Source: Kiritimatiellia bacterium (GTDB lineage Bacteria; Verrucomicrobiota; Kiritimatiellia; RFP12; JAAYLN01). Taken from it: a stretch of DNA of 56,389 nucleotides. The notes below the pieces were generated by a model. The model was not told where the DNA came from, did no database searches, and saw only the letters and a program-made list of their open reading frames with translations. The translations under genes and the position numbers were made by a program. The stretch covers positions 1 to 56,389 of the forward strand of contig JAGCUY010000123.1 of NCBI GenBank assembly GCA_017962605.1, read 5' to 3'. Positions 16,316 through 24,455 of the stretch are shown one piece after another (position 1 is the stretch's first letter; the number at the start of each line of letters is the position of its first letter).

Positions 16316-18169
16316 ATGCCCATCCCTTACGTCAAACTGATCGTTTCCACTATGGTGGCCTGCGTGGCTGCGCTGGCGCTGACGCCGCCCGTCAGATCGA
16401 TGCTGACCCGCCTTGGCGTCGTCGACATGCCATCCAAGCGCCGCATCAACAAGAAACCCATACCCCGCGGCGGCGGCATCGCCCTTGTCGCCTCCTTCGC
16501 ACTGGCCGCTATTTTCGCCATTAGCGTCCTTGGACTTAAAGACCGGCTCTGGAATTCCGACTTCACACCTTACGCGATTTCCGCCGCTGCAATAATCGTC
16601 GTGGTTGGCCTGATAGACGACATCCGGGGAGTAAAGCCAATCGTGAAGCTGATGGCGCAGGTGGCGGCCGCATGCATCGTATTCGCTGGAGACGTGTCCT
16701 TCGGCCACCTCATCCTATTCTCCGTGCCAGAATGGATCGACCTAATCATCACCATTGGCTGGTTCGTGATAATCGTCAATGCCTTCAACCTCATCGACGG
16801 CCTGGACGGCCTCGCTTCGGGGCTTGCGATCATTGGCGCGTGCGGAATGGCCGCAACGCAGCTGCTGCGTGGCAACGCCGCCGTCCTGCCAACGCTCTTC
16901 ATCCTCATAGGCGCCGGCGCCGGCTTCCTTCGCTACAACTACAACCCGGCTTCGGTGTTCCTCGGCGACACGGGCTCGCTCTTCCTAGGCTTCCTGTTGG
17001 CGCTCACCCCGCTCGCCGGTGGCGGCAAGGCCGTCTTCATCGCCTCGGTTGGCGTGCCTCTCCTCGTCGTGGGGCTGCCGCTTTTCGACACCGTTCTCGC
17101 AATCCTGCGTCGCTCGGCGCGCGCAATGCTGGGCACATCAAACGGCCTTAGGGAGGTCGTGCTGCCGGACGTGGAGCACCTGCACCACCGCCTCCTCTCA
17201 TCCGGCATGAGCCAGCGGCGCGTGGCGGGCATCCTCTACGCCATGGCCGCCATTCTCGTCTTCACGGCTGTCGGCTTGTCCGTCAAAGGCTCGCCTTCAT
17301 ACGGCACTGCCATCCTCGGCATGATCGTCGTGCTGGGGATTATCGGACGCCAGCTGACAAACGTCGAGCTGTGGTATGTCGGTAACGCGCTGAACAACGC
17401 GGCAACTTCGCTCCCCCGCAAGTTGCTTGCATTGATATACGTGGGCCTTGACATTGCGGTTCTGGTCGTAGGCTGGTACTGGTCCGCCGAACTGACCCTC
17501 ATCCCCCACATCGGGCTAGTTGGCCTGCATTTCGTCGGGGAATTCCCATTCTTCTTCTTTAGCATATTCGCCTCGTTCTTCGCCTTCAGAATCTACAACC
17601 GCCGCTGGGACTACTCTCAGGGGCTGGACTACTTCGTCCTGCTTGCGGCTGTGTCTATCGGCTGCCTGGTAGCCTCTTCGCTGGTGGATACCTTCTCCTC
17701 GCCCACTCTGGGCTTCAACCGCAGGGTGCCCGTGTTCCTGGCCTTGATCAGCGTTCCGCTTCTTGGCATACGCATGATGCGTGTCGTGCTTCGCGGATTG
17801 CTCGCCACTGCGCGTCGCGGCCATGGGGACCACATCCGCGCCATCGTCTATGGCTCAGGAATTGGCTTCTATGTCCTATACGCCCTCTTCAAGCACCGTT
17901 TTGGCAAGGAAGGCGGCAACATCGTAGTCGCCGACGTCGTCGATGACGATCCCGACGCGATTGGCAGCTATGTGCAGGGCTTCCACGTTGGCGATGCGGC
18001 CAAACTCGAATCCATAGTGGTCAAGAGCAAAGCCACGGCGATTGTCCTCTCCAAGGGCGTCTCGCCAAAGACGCTCTCCAAGCTCAAAGCCTTCGCAAGT
18101 TCCCACAATCTCCTTCTCAAGCGCTTCGCCTTCTCCCTGCGGAGTGCCGATGTCGCTGATCGCAAGTAG
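16316..18169 (+). CDS. WecA/MraY-type glycosyl-1-phosphate transferase with FlaA1-like C-terminus
   Basis: Starts lipid-linked glycan synthesis by moving a sugar-1-phosphate to undecaprenyl phosphate; 617 aa. The N-terminal 340 residues are a polytopic GT4 enzyme with KRRINKKPIPRGGGIA, VGLIDDIRG, NAFNLIDGLDGLASG, VFLGDTGSLFLGF and the HLHHRLLSSGMSQRR loop. Normal WecA ends near residue 350. Here four more membrane segments (about 360-500) and a cytosolic Rossmann-like tail (IRAIVYGSGIGFYVLYAL to the end) resemble the N-terminal half of FlaA1/WbpM proteins. The protein therefore looks like a fusion of an initiating transferase with the membrane and CoA_binding_3 part of a dehydratase, without its catalytic domain. 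Confidence 0.85.
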   Translation: MPIPYVKLIVSTMVACVAALALTPPVRSMLTRLGVVDMPSKRRINKKPIPRGGGIALVASFALAAIFAISVLGLKDRLWNSDFTPYAISAAAIIVVVGLIDDIRGVKPIVKLMAQVAAACIVFAGDVSFGHLILFSVPEWIDLIITIGWFVIIVNAFNLIDGLDGLASGLAIIGACGMAATQLLRGNAAVLPTLFILIGAGAGFLRYNYNPASVFLGDTGSLFLGFLLALTPLAGGGKAVFIASVGVPLLVVGLPLFDTVLAILRRSARAMLGTSNGLREVVLPDVEHLHHRLLSSGMSQRRVAGILYAMAAILVFTAVGLSVKGSPSYGTAILGMIVVLGIIGRQLTNVELWYVGNALNNAATSLPRKLLALIYVGLDIAVLVVGWYWSAELTLIPHIGLVGLHFVGEFPFFFFSIFASFFAFRIYNRRWDYSQGLDYFVLLAAVSIGCLVASSLVDTFSSPTLGFNRRVPVFLALISVPLLGIRMMRVVLRGLLATARRGHGDHIRAIVYGSGIGFYVLYALFKHRFGKEGGNIVVADVVDDDPDAIGSYVQGFHVGDAAKLESIVVKSKATAIVLSKGVSPKTLSKLKAFASSHNLLLKRFAFSLRSADVADRK

Positions 18170-18180
18170 GAAGTCGCGGG

Positions 18181-18213
18181 AAATGGATCTCAGATTTCAG
18201 ATTTAAGATTTGC
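18181..18213. repeat. short ATTTCAGATTTAAGATTT-type repeat before gmhA-like gene
   Basis: Three to four imperfect copies of CAGATTT (ATCTCAGATTT, CAGATTT, AAGATTT) fill most of the 45-bp gap between the WecA-like stop and the next ATG. No ribosome binding site is evident in it. Confidence 0.6.
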
Positions 18214-18214
18214 C

Positions 18215-18787
18215 ATGCGCACACTGATACAATCATGCATCGACGCCTCGCGCGAGGCCGTGAACTCCCTTGAGCGGCAGATGGACAAAATCGTCGCCGC
18301 TTGCGACCTCGTTGTCGGCACCTACAAGAACGGCCGCAAGGTGCTGACTTGCGGCAACGGCGGAAGCGCCGCCGAGGCAATGCACATGAGCGAGGAGGCA
18401 GTCGGCCGCTTTCGTGGCAACCGCCGTTCCCTCCCCGCCGTCTCGCTGACTGCCGACGGCACCGCCCTCACCTGCATTGGCAATGACTTTGGCTTTGACT
18501 GCGTATTCTCGCGGCAGGTCGAGGGCCTGGGCGTCGAAGGCGACCTCCTCGTTCTCTTCTCCACCAGTGGCAATGCCAACAATCTCACGCTCGCCCTCGA
18601 CGCCGCGAAGGCCAAGGGCATGAAGACGCTTGCCATTCTTGGCAAGGGAGGCGGACGCCTCGCCGGCCGCGCCGACGTGGAAATCATCATCGAGGGAACG
18701 GACTCTGGCCGCATCCAGGAAGCCCACCAGCTCCTGATGCATATCCTCCTCGACGCCGTCGAACATGCCTTCCCATCGGAAAAGTAA
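18215..18787 (+). CDS. gmhA: GmhA-like phosphosugar isomerase (SIS domain)
   Basis: Probable sedoheptulose-7-phosphate isomerase, first step of ADP-heptose synthesis for lipopolysaccharide core or surface glycan; 190 aa, normal for GmhA. The SIS fold shows VLTCGNGGSAAEAMHMSEE, RFRGNRRSLPAVSLTADGTALTCIGNDFGFDCVFSRQVE, DLLVLFSTSGNANNL and the C-terminal helix EAHQLLMHILLDAVE. Glutamate and histidine residues matching the GmhA active site are present (EAMHMSEE and the final QEAHQ). The gene lies inside the polysaccharide operon, 45 bp after the WecA-like gene. Relatives such as DiaA share this fold, but the GRFRGNR motif favours GmhA. Confidence 0.85.
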   Translation: MRTLIQSCIDASREAVNSLERQMDKIVAACDLVVGTYKNGRKVLTCGNGGSAAEAMHMSEEAVGRFRGNRRSLPAVSLTADGTALTCIGNDFGFDCVFSRQVEGLGVEGDLLVLFSTSGNANNLTLALDAAKAKGMKTLAILGKGGGRLAGRADVEIIIEGTDSGRIQEAHQLLMHILLDAVEHAFPSEK

Positions 18788-18808
18788 CTTCCACATTCCC
18801 ACACCATC

Positions 18809-19609
18809 ATGTATAAAAAACTTCTCTTCGCTTCTCTTCTCGTCGCAGCCGCTCCGCTCTTCGCGCAGACCGTCTCATTCTCCATCTCCCTCAACCACCA
18901 GTCATACGTCCTGGATGAGCAGGTGGAGCTGACCTTCCGCATAAAGAACCTCGGCGTCACCCCCATCAACATCAGCGACTACGAGCTCTTCCGCGACAAC
19001 CGAGTTGAAATAGAAATCATCGACCAGTCCCGCCAGGTGCTCAAGCCTTTCCGCGAAGGGCGCATCATTGAGGCGCTTTCGCTTGAAAAGGACGAGGCGC
19101 AGGCCTTCCGGGTTCCGCTCTGCGACTGGTTCCCGCTTGGCATCGGCCACTATCAGGTGCGCGTGAAGCTATATAACGCCGGCCTGCGCTTCGACTCGCC
19201 GATTGAGATGTTCGATGTCGTGCCGGGATTCGAACTTGCCACGGCTTCCCATCATGTGAGCCTGCGCCCCGCCATCGAACGGACTCTCCATCTGGTCTAT
19301 TGGGCGAGGGAGAACCACGAATACGCCTTCCTCCGCGCAGAGGACAACCCTCCTCGCGGGCGCATCCGCACGATGCTGCTGGGCGACATCATGCGCGTCA
19401 AGAAGCCGTCCATCGAACGCAAGGGCGCCGATGGCGTATTCTATGTGTTCCGGCAGGTGACGCGGGACACCCTCTCCCGGACGGAGATTATCTCCGACCT
19501 TGACGGCATTCGCGTCGCCGACGTGAAGCACGCGGTGGAATCGGCCTCTTCCCCGATGATCGACAGCCTCCGCGAGGCTGTCGAGCGCAAGGCCAATGAA
19601 AAACGATAG
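18809..19609 (+). CDS. secreted protein of unknown function at operon end
   Basis: Not recognised. 266 aa. It begins with a clear Sec signal peptide (KKLLFASLLVAAAPLFAQ, cleavage about residue 20). The next 120 residues look like an immunoglobulin-like beta-sandwich (YVLDEQVELTFRIKNLGVTPINIS, then HYQVRVKLYNAG). The C-terminal part is mixed and charged, ending in a helix (DSLREAVERKANEKR). It follows the gmhA-like gene by 21 bp, so it is probably the last gene of the polysaccharide operon and acts in the periplasm. The gap before it reads CTTCCACATTCCCACACC, like the repeat units seen elsewhere in the window. Confidence 0.75.
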   Translation: MYKKLLFASLLVAAAPLFAQTVSFSISLNHQSYVLDEQVELTFRIKNLGVTPINISDYELFRDNRVEIEIIDQSRQVLKPFREGRIIEALSLEKDEAQAFRVPLCDWFPLGIGHYQVRVKLYNAGLRFDSPIEMFDVVPGFELATASHHVSLRPAIERTLHLVYWARENHEYAFLRAEDNPPRGRIRTMLLGDIMRVKKPSIERKGADGVFYVFRQVTRDTLSRTEIISDLDGIRVADVKHAVESASSPMIDSLREAVERKANEKR

Positions 19610-19628
19610 TCCGGCGCGTCGGCAGCGC

Positions 19629-20432
19629 CTACCTGTGCATTAGGTAGGTGGCGCCGACGATTGCGCGTTCCAGGTAAATCGATGCCATCATCAGCGGATG
19701 GGCCAGCGCCCGCCGCCACTTGCCGTTTTCCATGAAGACGCCGAAGAACCGGTAGCCAACGCCCAGCTGCTTCCTGATGGTCGCGTCGTTGTTCCACTTG
19801 GCGCGGTAGCGCTCGATGGTGCCGGAGTAGTATGCCTTCTTGCGGAGATGGCGGCGCCAGGAAAACTCCCCTTCGTCGTGGAGCAGGGCGCCGTCGGTGA
19901 GCGCCACACGCGCCCCGGCGTTGATGCAAAGGCGGTCCAGGTCCCAGTCCTCCTCGCCGGTGATGGTCACGTCGTAGCCACCGGTTTTCTCAAGGAGGGA
20001 GCGCTTGAAGACGCGCAGGGCGTCGATGCATGTGGCGTCGTAGAAGGAGCGCTCGAAGTTGCGGACCTTTATCCACCAGCCGCGCCCGACGCGTATTTCG
20101 CGGATGTAGAGCGCGTCGGGGGCGTCGGGTGCGGAGATGCGCTGGCGAATCTCAGCCAGCGTCTCGGACTGCATGCGCATGTCGGCGTCGAGGAAGCAGA
20201 CGAATGGGGTGGTGGCCTCGCGCCAGCCGCGGTTGCGCTGGGCGCTGCGCTCGGGCCCCTGCTCGACTACGCGGACGCCCTTGGCGCGGGCGATTTCGCA
20301 TGTGGCGTCGTCGGAGGCGTTATCGACGACGATGATATCCAGCCAGTCGCGGGCATCGGCAAGGGCGTCGATGCACTTGCCGATGTTGCGCTCCTCGTTG
20401 CGCGTGGGGATGACAATGGTCAGCGCGGGCAT
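19629..20432 (-). CDS. glycosyltransferase family 2
   Basis: Cytoplasmic or membrane-associated sugar transferase, 267 aa from the ATG at 20432 (a GTG three codons upstream is possible). The GT-A fold starts at once with PALTIVIPTRNEERNIGKCI. The nucleotide-binding DIIVVDNASDDAT and metal-binding FLDADM follow, then TGGYDVTITGEEDWDLDRL, which carries the acceptor-side acidic residues of GT2 enzymes. The C-terminal hydrophobic stretch may be a membrane anchor. It follows the TMEM43 family gene directly and converges on the polysaccharide operon with only 19 bp between stops. The donor and acceptor sugars are not predictable. Confidence 0.87.
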   Translation of the reverse strand: MPALTIVIPTRNEERNIGKCIDALADARDWLDIIVVDNASDDATCEIARAKGVRVVEQGPERSAQRNRGWREATTPFVCFLDADMRMQSETLAEIRQRISAPDAPDALYIREIRVGRGWWIKVRNFERSFYDATCIDALRVFKRSLLEKTGGYDVTITGEEDWDLDRLCINAGARVALTDGALLHDEGEFSWRRHLRKKAYYSGTIERYRAKWNNDATIRKQLGVGYRFFGVFMENGKWRRALAHPLMMASIYLERAIVGATYLMHR

Positions 20433-20435
20433 GTG

Positions 20436-20454
20436 TTTCACATTTTCACATTAT
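20436..20454 (-). repeat. AATGTGAAAATGTGAAA repeat holding the TMEM43 stop codon
   Basis: On the minus strand this reads ATAATGTGAAAATGTGAAA. The same 19 nt occur at 38544-38562, where they hold the stop codon of the lactonase gene. The TGA inside the repeat ends the TMEM43 gene, and the glycosyltransferase ATG follows within a few nt. Confidence 0.8.
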
Positions 20455-21634
20455 GCTTCTTTTGCCAGAGCTTCCATACGAGGAAGGCGGCTATGGCCAG
20501 GAGCGCTATGCCAATGATCGGGCGGTAGAATATCCAGGCCACGGCAATCGTCACCAGGGCGCACGCCATCGCCACAATACCGGCGACAAACCCAGTTCCC
20601 ATGCCGATGATCGTGCCGATGAATGGCACCACGTCGCCAATCACCGAAAGCGGCTTGAGGACCGTTGCCAGCCCGATGTACATCAGCAGGAATCCGGCAA
20701 GGCGGAGTATCCATGTGAAGATGGCGTTGCCGCGCCGCGCCGACGCGAACATCTCAGCCGCGTCGCGCGACCCTTCGGCCATCAAATCGACCTTCTTGCC
20801 GTTCTTCGCGATGTATGAGGCGAATGTCCCGCCGCGCTGCTTTGCGACAATCGAGATGACATGCGGGGTAACGATGCTGAAGGTTACGCGCATGTCGCCA
20901 ATCTCCGGCGATGCGGCCACGTTGCGAACGGCCACGGCCGTCGCATTCGTGCCAGTTGCCGCATTCGTCGCAGTTGACCCAGAAGTCCCCGGGATGTAGA
21001 GGATGTTGCCGGAGCGCTGCGCCGATGCCACTGGGCAGACGTAGTCGGTCGGGAACTCGTAGTCGTGGGCGCCGCCGATGCGCCCGATCTGCCCGTCGGT
21101 CAGCTGGAATGCCCCGAAGCGCACCACTTCCGCCTGGCGCTCGAGTTCCGAGTAGCCCATGGCACCGGGGTTGTCGTGGCCGGACTCCTTGAATGATGAC
21201 GAGTCGATGACTTGGTCGCTCCAGGTCTTGTGGTAGGTGTAGGTGGTCTGCCTGGTGACGGACCCGCCGAGGTTCTTCTTCTCCCTGGTTTGAGACTCCT
21301 CCTCCCACTGGTACATCTCGACATTGCGCTCAAGGCGGATGGCGTTGACGGCGATGCCGAACTCGTTGTCGAGAAGGGTGGCGTCAGTGTCGGCCTTGGC
21401 GGTCGCGTGGATGAGGCGCCCTTCGTAGTCGGGATCGACGGTCTCCACCGATTCGAGCGGGACGCATGCGCCCTCGCCTTCGGCAAGCGCCTTCGCGGTG
21501 CGCACGGAGTTGCCCTCGTTCCAGAACAGGAGCGGGAAACCCAGAATGAACATTATTACCCCGGCGACAATGCCCCTGATGGAGTTGCCGAGTCTGGATA
21601 TCCACGATTCCCTGGTTGTTTCAGTTACTGACAT
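20438..21634 (-). CDS. TMEM43 family membrane protein
   Basis: 398 aa. One membrane segment near the N-terminus (GIVAGVIMFILGFPLLFWNEG, about residues 22-42), a large external domain of about 240 residues and a cluster of four C-terminal segments (about 295-390). The N-terminal GFPLLFWNEGNSVRT, the following ALAEGEGACVPL and the overall topology match TMEM43 (LUMA), a family shared by bacteria and eukaryotes. The bacterial role is not established. Its start has a plausible ribosome binding site (AAGAAAGGG). It ends inside a short repeat shared with the lactonase gene and runs into the glycosyltransferase gene, so the two are probably co-transcribed. Confidence 0.82.
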   Translation of the reverse strand: MSVTETTRESWISRLGNSIRGIVAGVIMFILGFPLLFWNEGNSVRTAKALAEGEGACVPLESVETVDPDYEGRLIHATAKADTDATLLDNEFGIAVNAIRLERNVEMYQWEEESQTREKKNLGGSVTRQTTYTYHKTWSDQVIDSSSFKESGHDNPGAMGYSELERQAEVVRFGAFQLTDGQIGRIGGAHDYEFPTDYVCPVASAQRSGNILYIPGTSGSTATNAATGTNATAVAVRNVAASPEIGDMRVTFSIVTPHVISIVAKQRGGTFASYIAKNGKKVDLMAEGSRDAAEMFASARRGNAIFTWILRLAGFLLMYIGLATVLKPLSVIGDVVPFIGTIIGMGTGFVAGIVAMACALVTIAVAWIFYRPIIGIALLAIAAFLVWKLWQKKHNVKM

Positions 21635-21686
21635 GAAAGTTAGCCCTTTCTTGTTGCAATTAATAATATCAAAAAATTGCGGATTA

Positions 21687-21695
21687 TGATATAAT
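21687..21695 (+). promoter_or_regulatory. extended -10 box upstream of REP-type transposase
   Basis: TGATATAAT in an AT-rich gap, 42 nt before the transposase ATG. It lies outside the left inverted repeat, so the promoter belongs to the host side. Confidence 0.45.
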
Positions 21696-21706
21696 AATTG
21701 TCACAA

Positions 21707-22853
21707 GGGTCTGACCCTTTATTCAGAAGGAAACACTATGCGAAGACTGCGAGTCAAGTTGGATACGGATGCGTACTACCATGTCACGAGCCGGTGCGCG
21801 CTCAAGGCGTTTCTCCTGGACGAGAAGGCCAGGGACATGTTCGTGAAGATGATGAGGAAGGCGGAGAAGTTCTCCGGGGTTGAAATCGTCACCTACTGCG
21901 TGATGAGCAACCACTTCCACATCTTAGTGAAGGTGCCAGCGCGAAGGGAGGTGCCGGAGGAGGAACTCCGGGAGCGCATAGTGACGCTGTATGGCGACAG
22001 GAAAGCCGACTTTATCTTCAAGCATTGGGAGGACTTGGAGGAGGTCGGACGGCAAGAGGACGTCGTCGAGGAGCAGGATGCCTTCCGCAACCGGATGTAT
22101 GACTTGTCGGAGTTCGTGAAGACTCTCAAGCAGCGCTACTCGCTGTGGTATTGCTCGAACCACGGCGACATCGAGGGGACTATCTGGCAGAGCCGCTTCC
22201 ACAGCGTGCTTGTGGAGAATTCGCAGATAGCGCTGACGGCGGTGTCGGCCTACATCGACCTGAACGGCGTCCGCGCAAATCTTGTCAGCGACCCGCGCAA
22301 CTACGCCTGGTGCGGGTATGGCGCCGCGCTGGCGGGAGACAAGGCGGCAAGGCGCGGAATCGCCTTGCTTTACGAGAACTCCCGCCCGCAATACGAGAAG
22401 CTGGCGGCCTACCGCGACCTGCTTGAGTCGAAGGCGGGAATCGGCAACCCGCTTGTCAGGAACTCGGAGCCAGCGGAATTGACCGCTCGCGAGGAGGCCG
22501 CCAAGATGGCCGGGAAATCCAATGACGTTGGCGCGACGGGCAAGAGGTCCAACGGGAGGGGAGAGCCCGCAAACAAAGCGGGAACGGACAAGCAAGACGA
22601 GAAGGCTGCGGAAAAGCGGCTGGCGCTGCGCGTGAGGAACGCGAGCCTGTCGCGCGGGGTGGCGTTTGGGTCCGAGGAGTTCGTGCTTGGGCTGATAGCG
22701 TCAAGCGGCGGCGAGAGGAGCAGGACGAAGGCGCTGCCGTTCGGGCTGGAAGGCGCGGAGCTGCGCACGGCGGGACGCCGCCTGGCGCAGGCGTGAAAAG
22801 TGGGGGAAAAGGAGGAAATGCGGGATGGCGTATCTGAATAAAGGGTCTGACCC
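21707..22853 (+). mobile_element. REP-type transposase element with palindromic ends
   Basis: The left end 21707-21725 reads GGGTCTGACCCTTTATTCA. The right end 22835-22853, read on the minus strand, is GGGTCAGACCCTTTATTCA, differing only in the central base of its palindrome. Each end contains the palindrome GGGTCNGACCC. The 1147-bp interval holds a single transposase gene. The right end lies inside the first codons of the next gene, so insertion or mobilisation has rebuilt that gene's start. Confidence 0.75.
21738..22796 (+). CDS. REP-associated tyrosine transposase (IS200/Y1 family)
   Basis: Single-strand HUH endonuclease that would cut at palindromic DNA ends; 352 aa. The Y1 domain starts with YYHVTSRCALKAFLLD. 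The metal-binding HUH motif is NHFHILVKV (His 59 and 61). The nucleophile Tyr lies in the helix EFVKTLKQRYSLWYCSNHG (about 130-145), followed by GTIWQSRFHSVLVEN and the conserved AYIDLNGVRANLV. The last 130 residues are a Lys/Ala/Gly-rich extension of unknown role, longer than typical RAYTs of 150-230 aa. AAGGA lies 7 nt before the ATG. It sits between inverted palindromic ends and is intact. Confidence 0.92.
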   Translation: MRRLRVKLDTDAYYHVTSRCALKAFLLDEKARDMFVKMMRKAEKFSGVEIVTYCVMSNHFHILVKVPARREVPEEELRERIVTLYGDRKADFIFKHWEDLEEVGRQEDVVEEQDAFRNRMYDLSEFVKTLKQRYSLWYCSNHGDIEGTIWQSRFHSVLVENSQIALTAVSAYIDLNGVRANLVSDPRNYAWCGYGAALAGDKAARRGIALLYENSRPQYEKLAAYRDLLESKAGIGNPLVRNSEPAELTAREEAAKMAGKSNDVGATGKRSNGRGEPANKAGTDKQDEKAAEKRLALRVRNASLSRGVAFGSEEFVLGLIASSGGERSRTKALPFGLEGAELRTAGRRLAQA

Positions 22854-24060
22854 TGTAAAGCTGCTGCACCTGTGCTTCCGCGATACGGCGGTGCAGCGGA
22901 TGAAGCTGGAGGGGGTGCGGCGCTACGCCGAGGCGCGCGGGTGGGAGGTTGTCACTTTCAGCAAGGAAGGGTTGGGGGCGGTGCCGGTGGCGGCGCAGCT
23001 GGCGCGTCACAAGCCCGTCGGCTGCATCGTCGATTGCTGCGGGAATGAGATACCGATTAAGCCGCATCTCTTCGGGCGGTTCCCCGTCGTGTGGCTTGAT
23101 GTCCCGTCGGAGTCGCTTGAGGACATAGCCGGCTACCCGTGCGTCTGCGTGGACGAAGAGGCCGTCGCCCGCACCGCGCTGCGCGAACTGTCATCGAACT
23201 TCCCGAAGTCGCTTGCCGCGGTGGAGTTCCAGTTCGAGCCATACCAGAAGCGGATGGCGTGGTCGCGCGACAGGGCGCTGTCGTTCCAGTCGCTGGCTGC
23301 GGCGGACGGGTTCACATGCGAGGTGTTCGAGACAAGGGAGGAAGAGTCTCCAAAGGCGCGCGCCGCGCGGCTCACCGATTTCCTCTCGCGCCTGCCGCGC
23401 CCATGCGGCGTCTTCGCCGTGAACGACGGCACGGCCTGGCAGGTCCGCGAGGCGTGCCGCGCGGCGAGGTTGTCGGTCCCGCACGAAGTGGCCATAGTCG
23501 GGGCGGACAACGACCCGGAACTCTGCGATACCGACACACCTTCTCTTACAAGCATCCAGATGGACTTCGAGCGGGCTGGCTACGTCGCCGCGAGAATGGT
23601 TGGGGATTCCTTGGCCACAAAGAACACAAAGAAGCACAAAGGCTTTGCGGACTCTGCGTCCTTTGCTGCAGAGAGCAAACGCGTATTGCAGCCGCTGCTG
23701 GTCGTCCGCCGCCGCTCCACAGGCGGGCGCGGGCGGCGCGATCCGCGCATCATGGAGGCGGTGGAGGTCATCCGGCGCGAGGCGGCCGACGGACTCACGG
23801 CGGCCGGCCTGGCCGCGCGCTTCAATGGGAGCCGCCGCAATTTCGAGCGGCGCTTCCGCGAGGCGGTGGGGCGGTCGGTGTTCGACGAAATACTTGACGT
23901 CCGCATAGAGAAGGCAAAGGCGCTGCTGTCGCGCAACGACATCGCGATAGGCGCGATCTACTTCCAATGCGGCTTCGGCTCCGAGTCAGACCTCAGGACG
24001 CACTTCCGGCGCATCACCGGTTCGTCGCTGTCGCAATGGCGGAAATGGCATTCCGACTAG
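22825..24060 (+). CDS. XylR-type regulator: LacI-like sensor plus AraC DNA-binding domain
   Basis: Sugar-responsive transcription factor, 411 aa. Residues 12-260 form a periplasmic-binding-like sensor (AVQRMKLEGVRRYAEARGWEVV, GCIVDCCGNE, GVFAVNDGTAWQVREACRAARL, VAIVGADNDPELCDTDTPSLTSI). The C-terminal 105 residues are an AraC double helix-turn-helix (AAGLAARFNGSRRNFERRFREAVG, IAIGAIYFQCGFGSESDLRTHFRR). Two oddities: codons 4-10 are the right end of the transposase element, and residues about 263-285 come from a CACAAAGAA-type repeat plus TCTGCGTCC-like sequence inserted in frame in the inter-domain linker. It probably controls the downstream hydrolase genes. Confidence 0.88.
   Translation: MAYLNKGSDPVKLLHLCFRDTAVQRMKLEGVRRYAEARGWEVVTFSKEGLGAVPVAAQLARHKPVGCIVDCCGNEIPIKPHLFGRFPVVWLDVPSESLEDIAGYPCVCVDEEAVARTALRELSSNFPKSLAAVEFQFEPYQKRMAWSRDRALSFQSLAAADGFTCEVFETREEESPKARAARLTDFLSRLPRPCGVFAVNDGTAWQVREACRAARLSVPHEVAIVGADNDPELCDTDTPSLTSIQMDFERAGYVAARMVGDSLATKNTKKHKGFADSASFAAESKRVLQPLLVVRRRSTGGRGRRDPRIMEAVEVIRREAADGLTAAGLAARFNGSRRNFERRFREAVGRSVFDEILDVRIEKAKALLSRNDIAIGAIYFQCGFGSESDLRTHFRRITGSSLSQWRKWHSD
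23611..23678 (+). repeat. in-frame CACAAAGAA repeat inside the regulator gene
   Basis: CCACAAAGAACACAAAGAAG and a further CACAAAGG, then TTTGCGGACTCTGCGTCCTT, form a short-period degenerate repeat. It encodes a polar stretch between the sensor domain and the AraC domain, where relatives usually have a short proline-containing linker. Confidence 0.75.
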
Positions 24061-24082
24061 CCGAAAAATTCTTGTCGCAAAA

Positions 24083-24115
24083 TTGACGCTTCCCCCTTAG
24101 GCGTTGGCGTATAAT
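24083..24115 (+). promoter_or_regulatory. possible promoter for small secreted protein and SUMF1 gene
   Basis: TATAAT at 24110-24115 with TTGACG at 24083-24088. The 21-nt spacer is longer than the usual 17, so the -35 assignment is weak. Confidence 0.35.
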
Positions 24116-24188
24116 AGTTGCCGTTCGCGTGGAGCGCATCCCGTGGTCGGGACGCGCCGCCGCGCAAAACTCAACCAGGAAAACGCCA

Positions 24189-24404
24189 ATGCAAACTATG
24201 CGAAGAACCATTCTCGCCGCCGCGGCCGCGCTGCTAGCGGGCGCTGCGACCGCGCCCGCCACCACGGCGGCCACAGACTGGCGCAGCCAGTCATACTGCC
24301 CACCGGCGATCGAATCGTCGGCAATCCCGCTCGACACTCGCCTCGGCACCGTGGCCGAGTCCGATGTCTGCAAAATAACCGCAACTATCATGTGCGTCAG
24401 GTAG
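24189..24404 (+). CDS. small secreted protein, unknown
   Basis: Predicted 71-aa protein starting MQTMRRTILAAAAALLAGA, a convincing Sec signal peptide ending near APATTAA. The mature part is about 43 residues, with two cysteines before the last few residues (QSYCPP, SDVCKI) and a third near the end (TIMCVR). CAGGA lies about 9 nt upstream of the ATG and a TATAAT box about 75 nt upstream. It ends 51 bp before the SUMF1-like gene, so the two may share an mRNA. I recognise no family. The signal peptide and ribosome binding site are the only support, so it could be spurious. Confidence 0.45.
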   Translation: MQTMRRTILAAAAALLAGAATAPATTAATDWRSQSYCPPAIESSAIPLDTRLGTVAESDVCKITATIMCVR

Positions 24405-24455
24405 GACGCGCAGACGCCAACCAAGCACTAACGCAAACAGGAAGGAACACATAAA

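Noticed and set aside
21707..21717. GGGTCTGACCC as a transcription terminator or operator
   Set aside because: The 5-bp stem is short, no T-run fits, and the same palindrome is repeated at the other side of the transposase, which fits an element end better.
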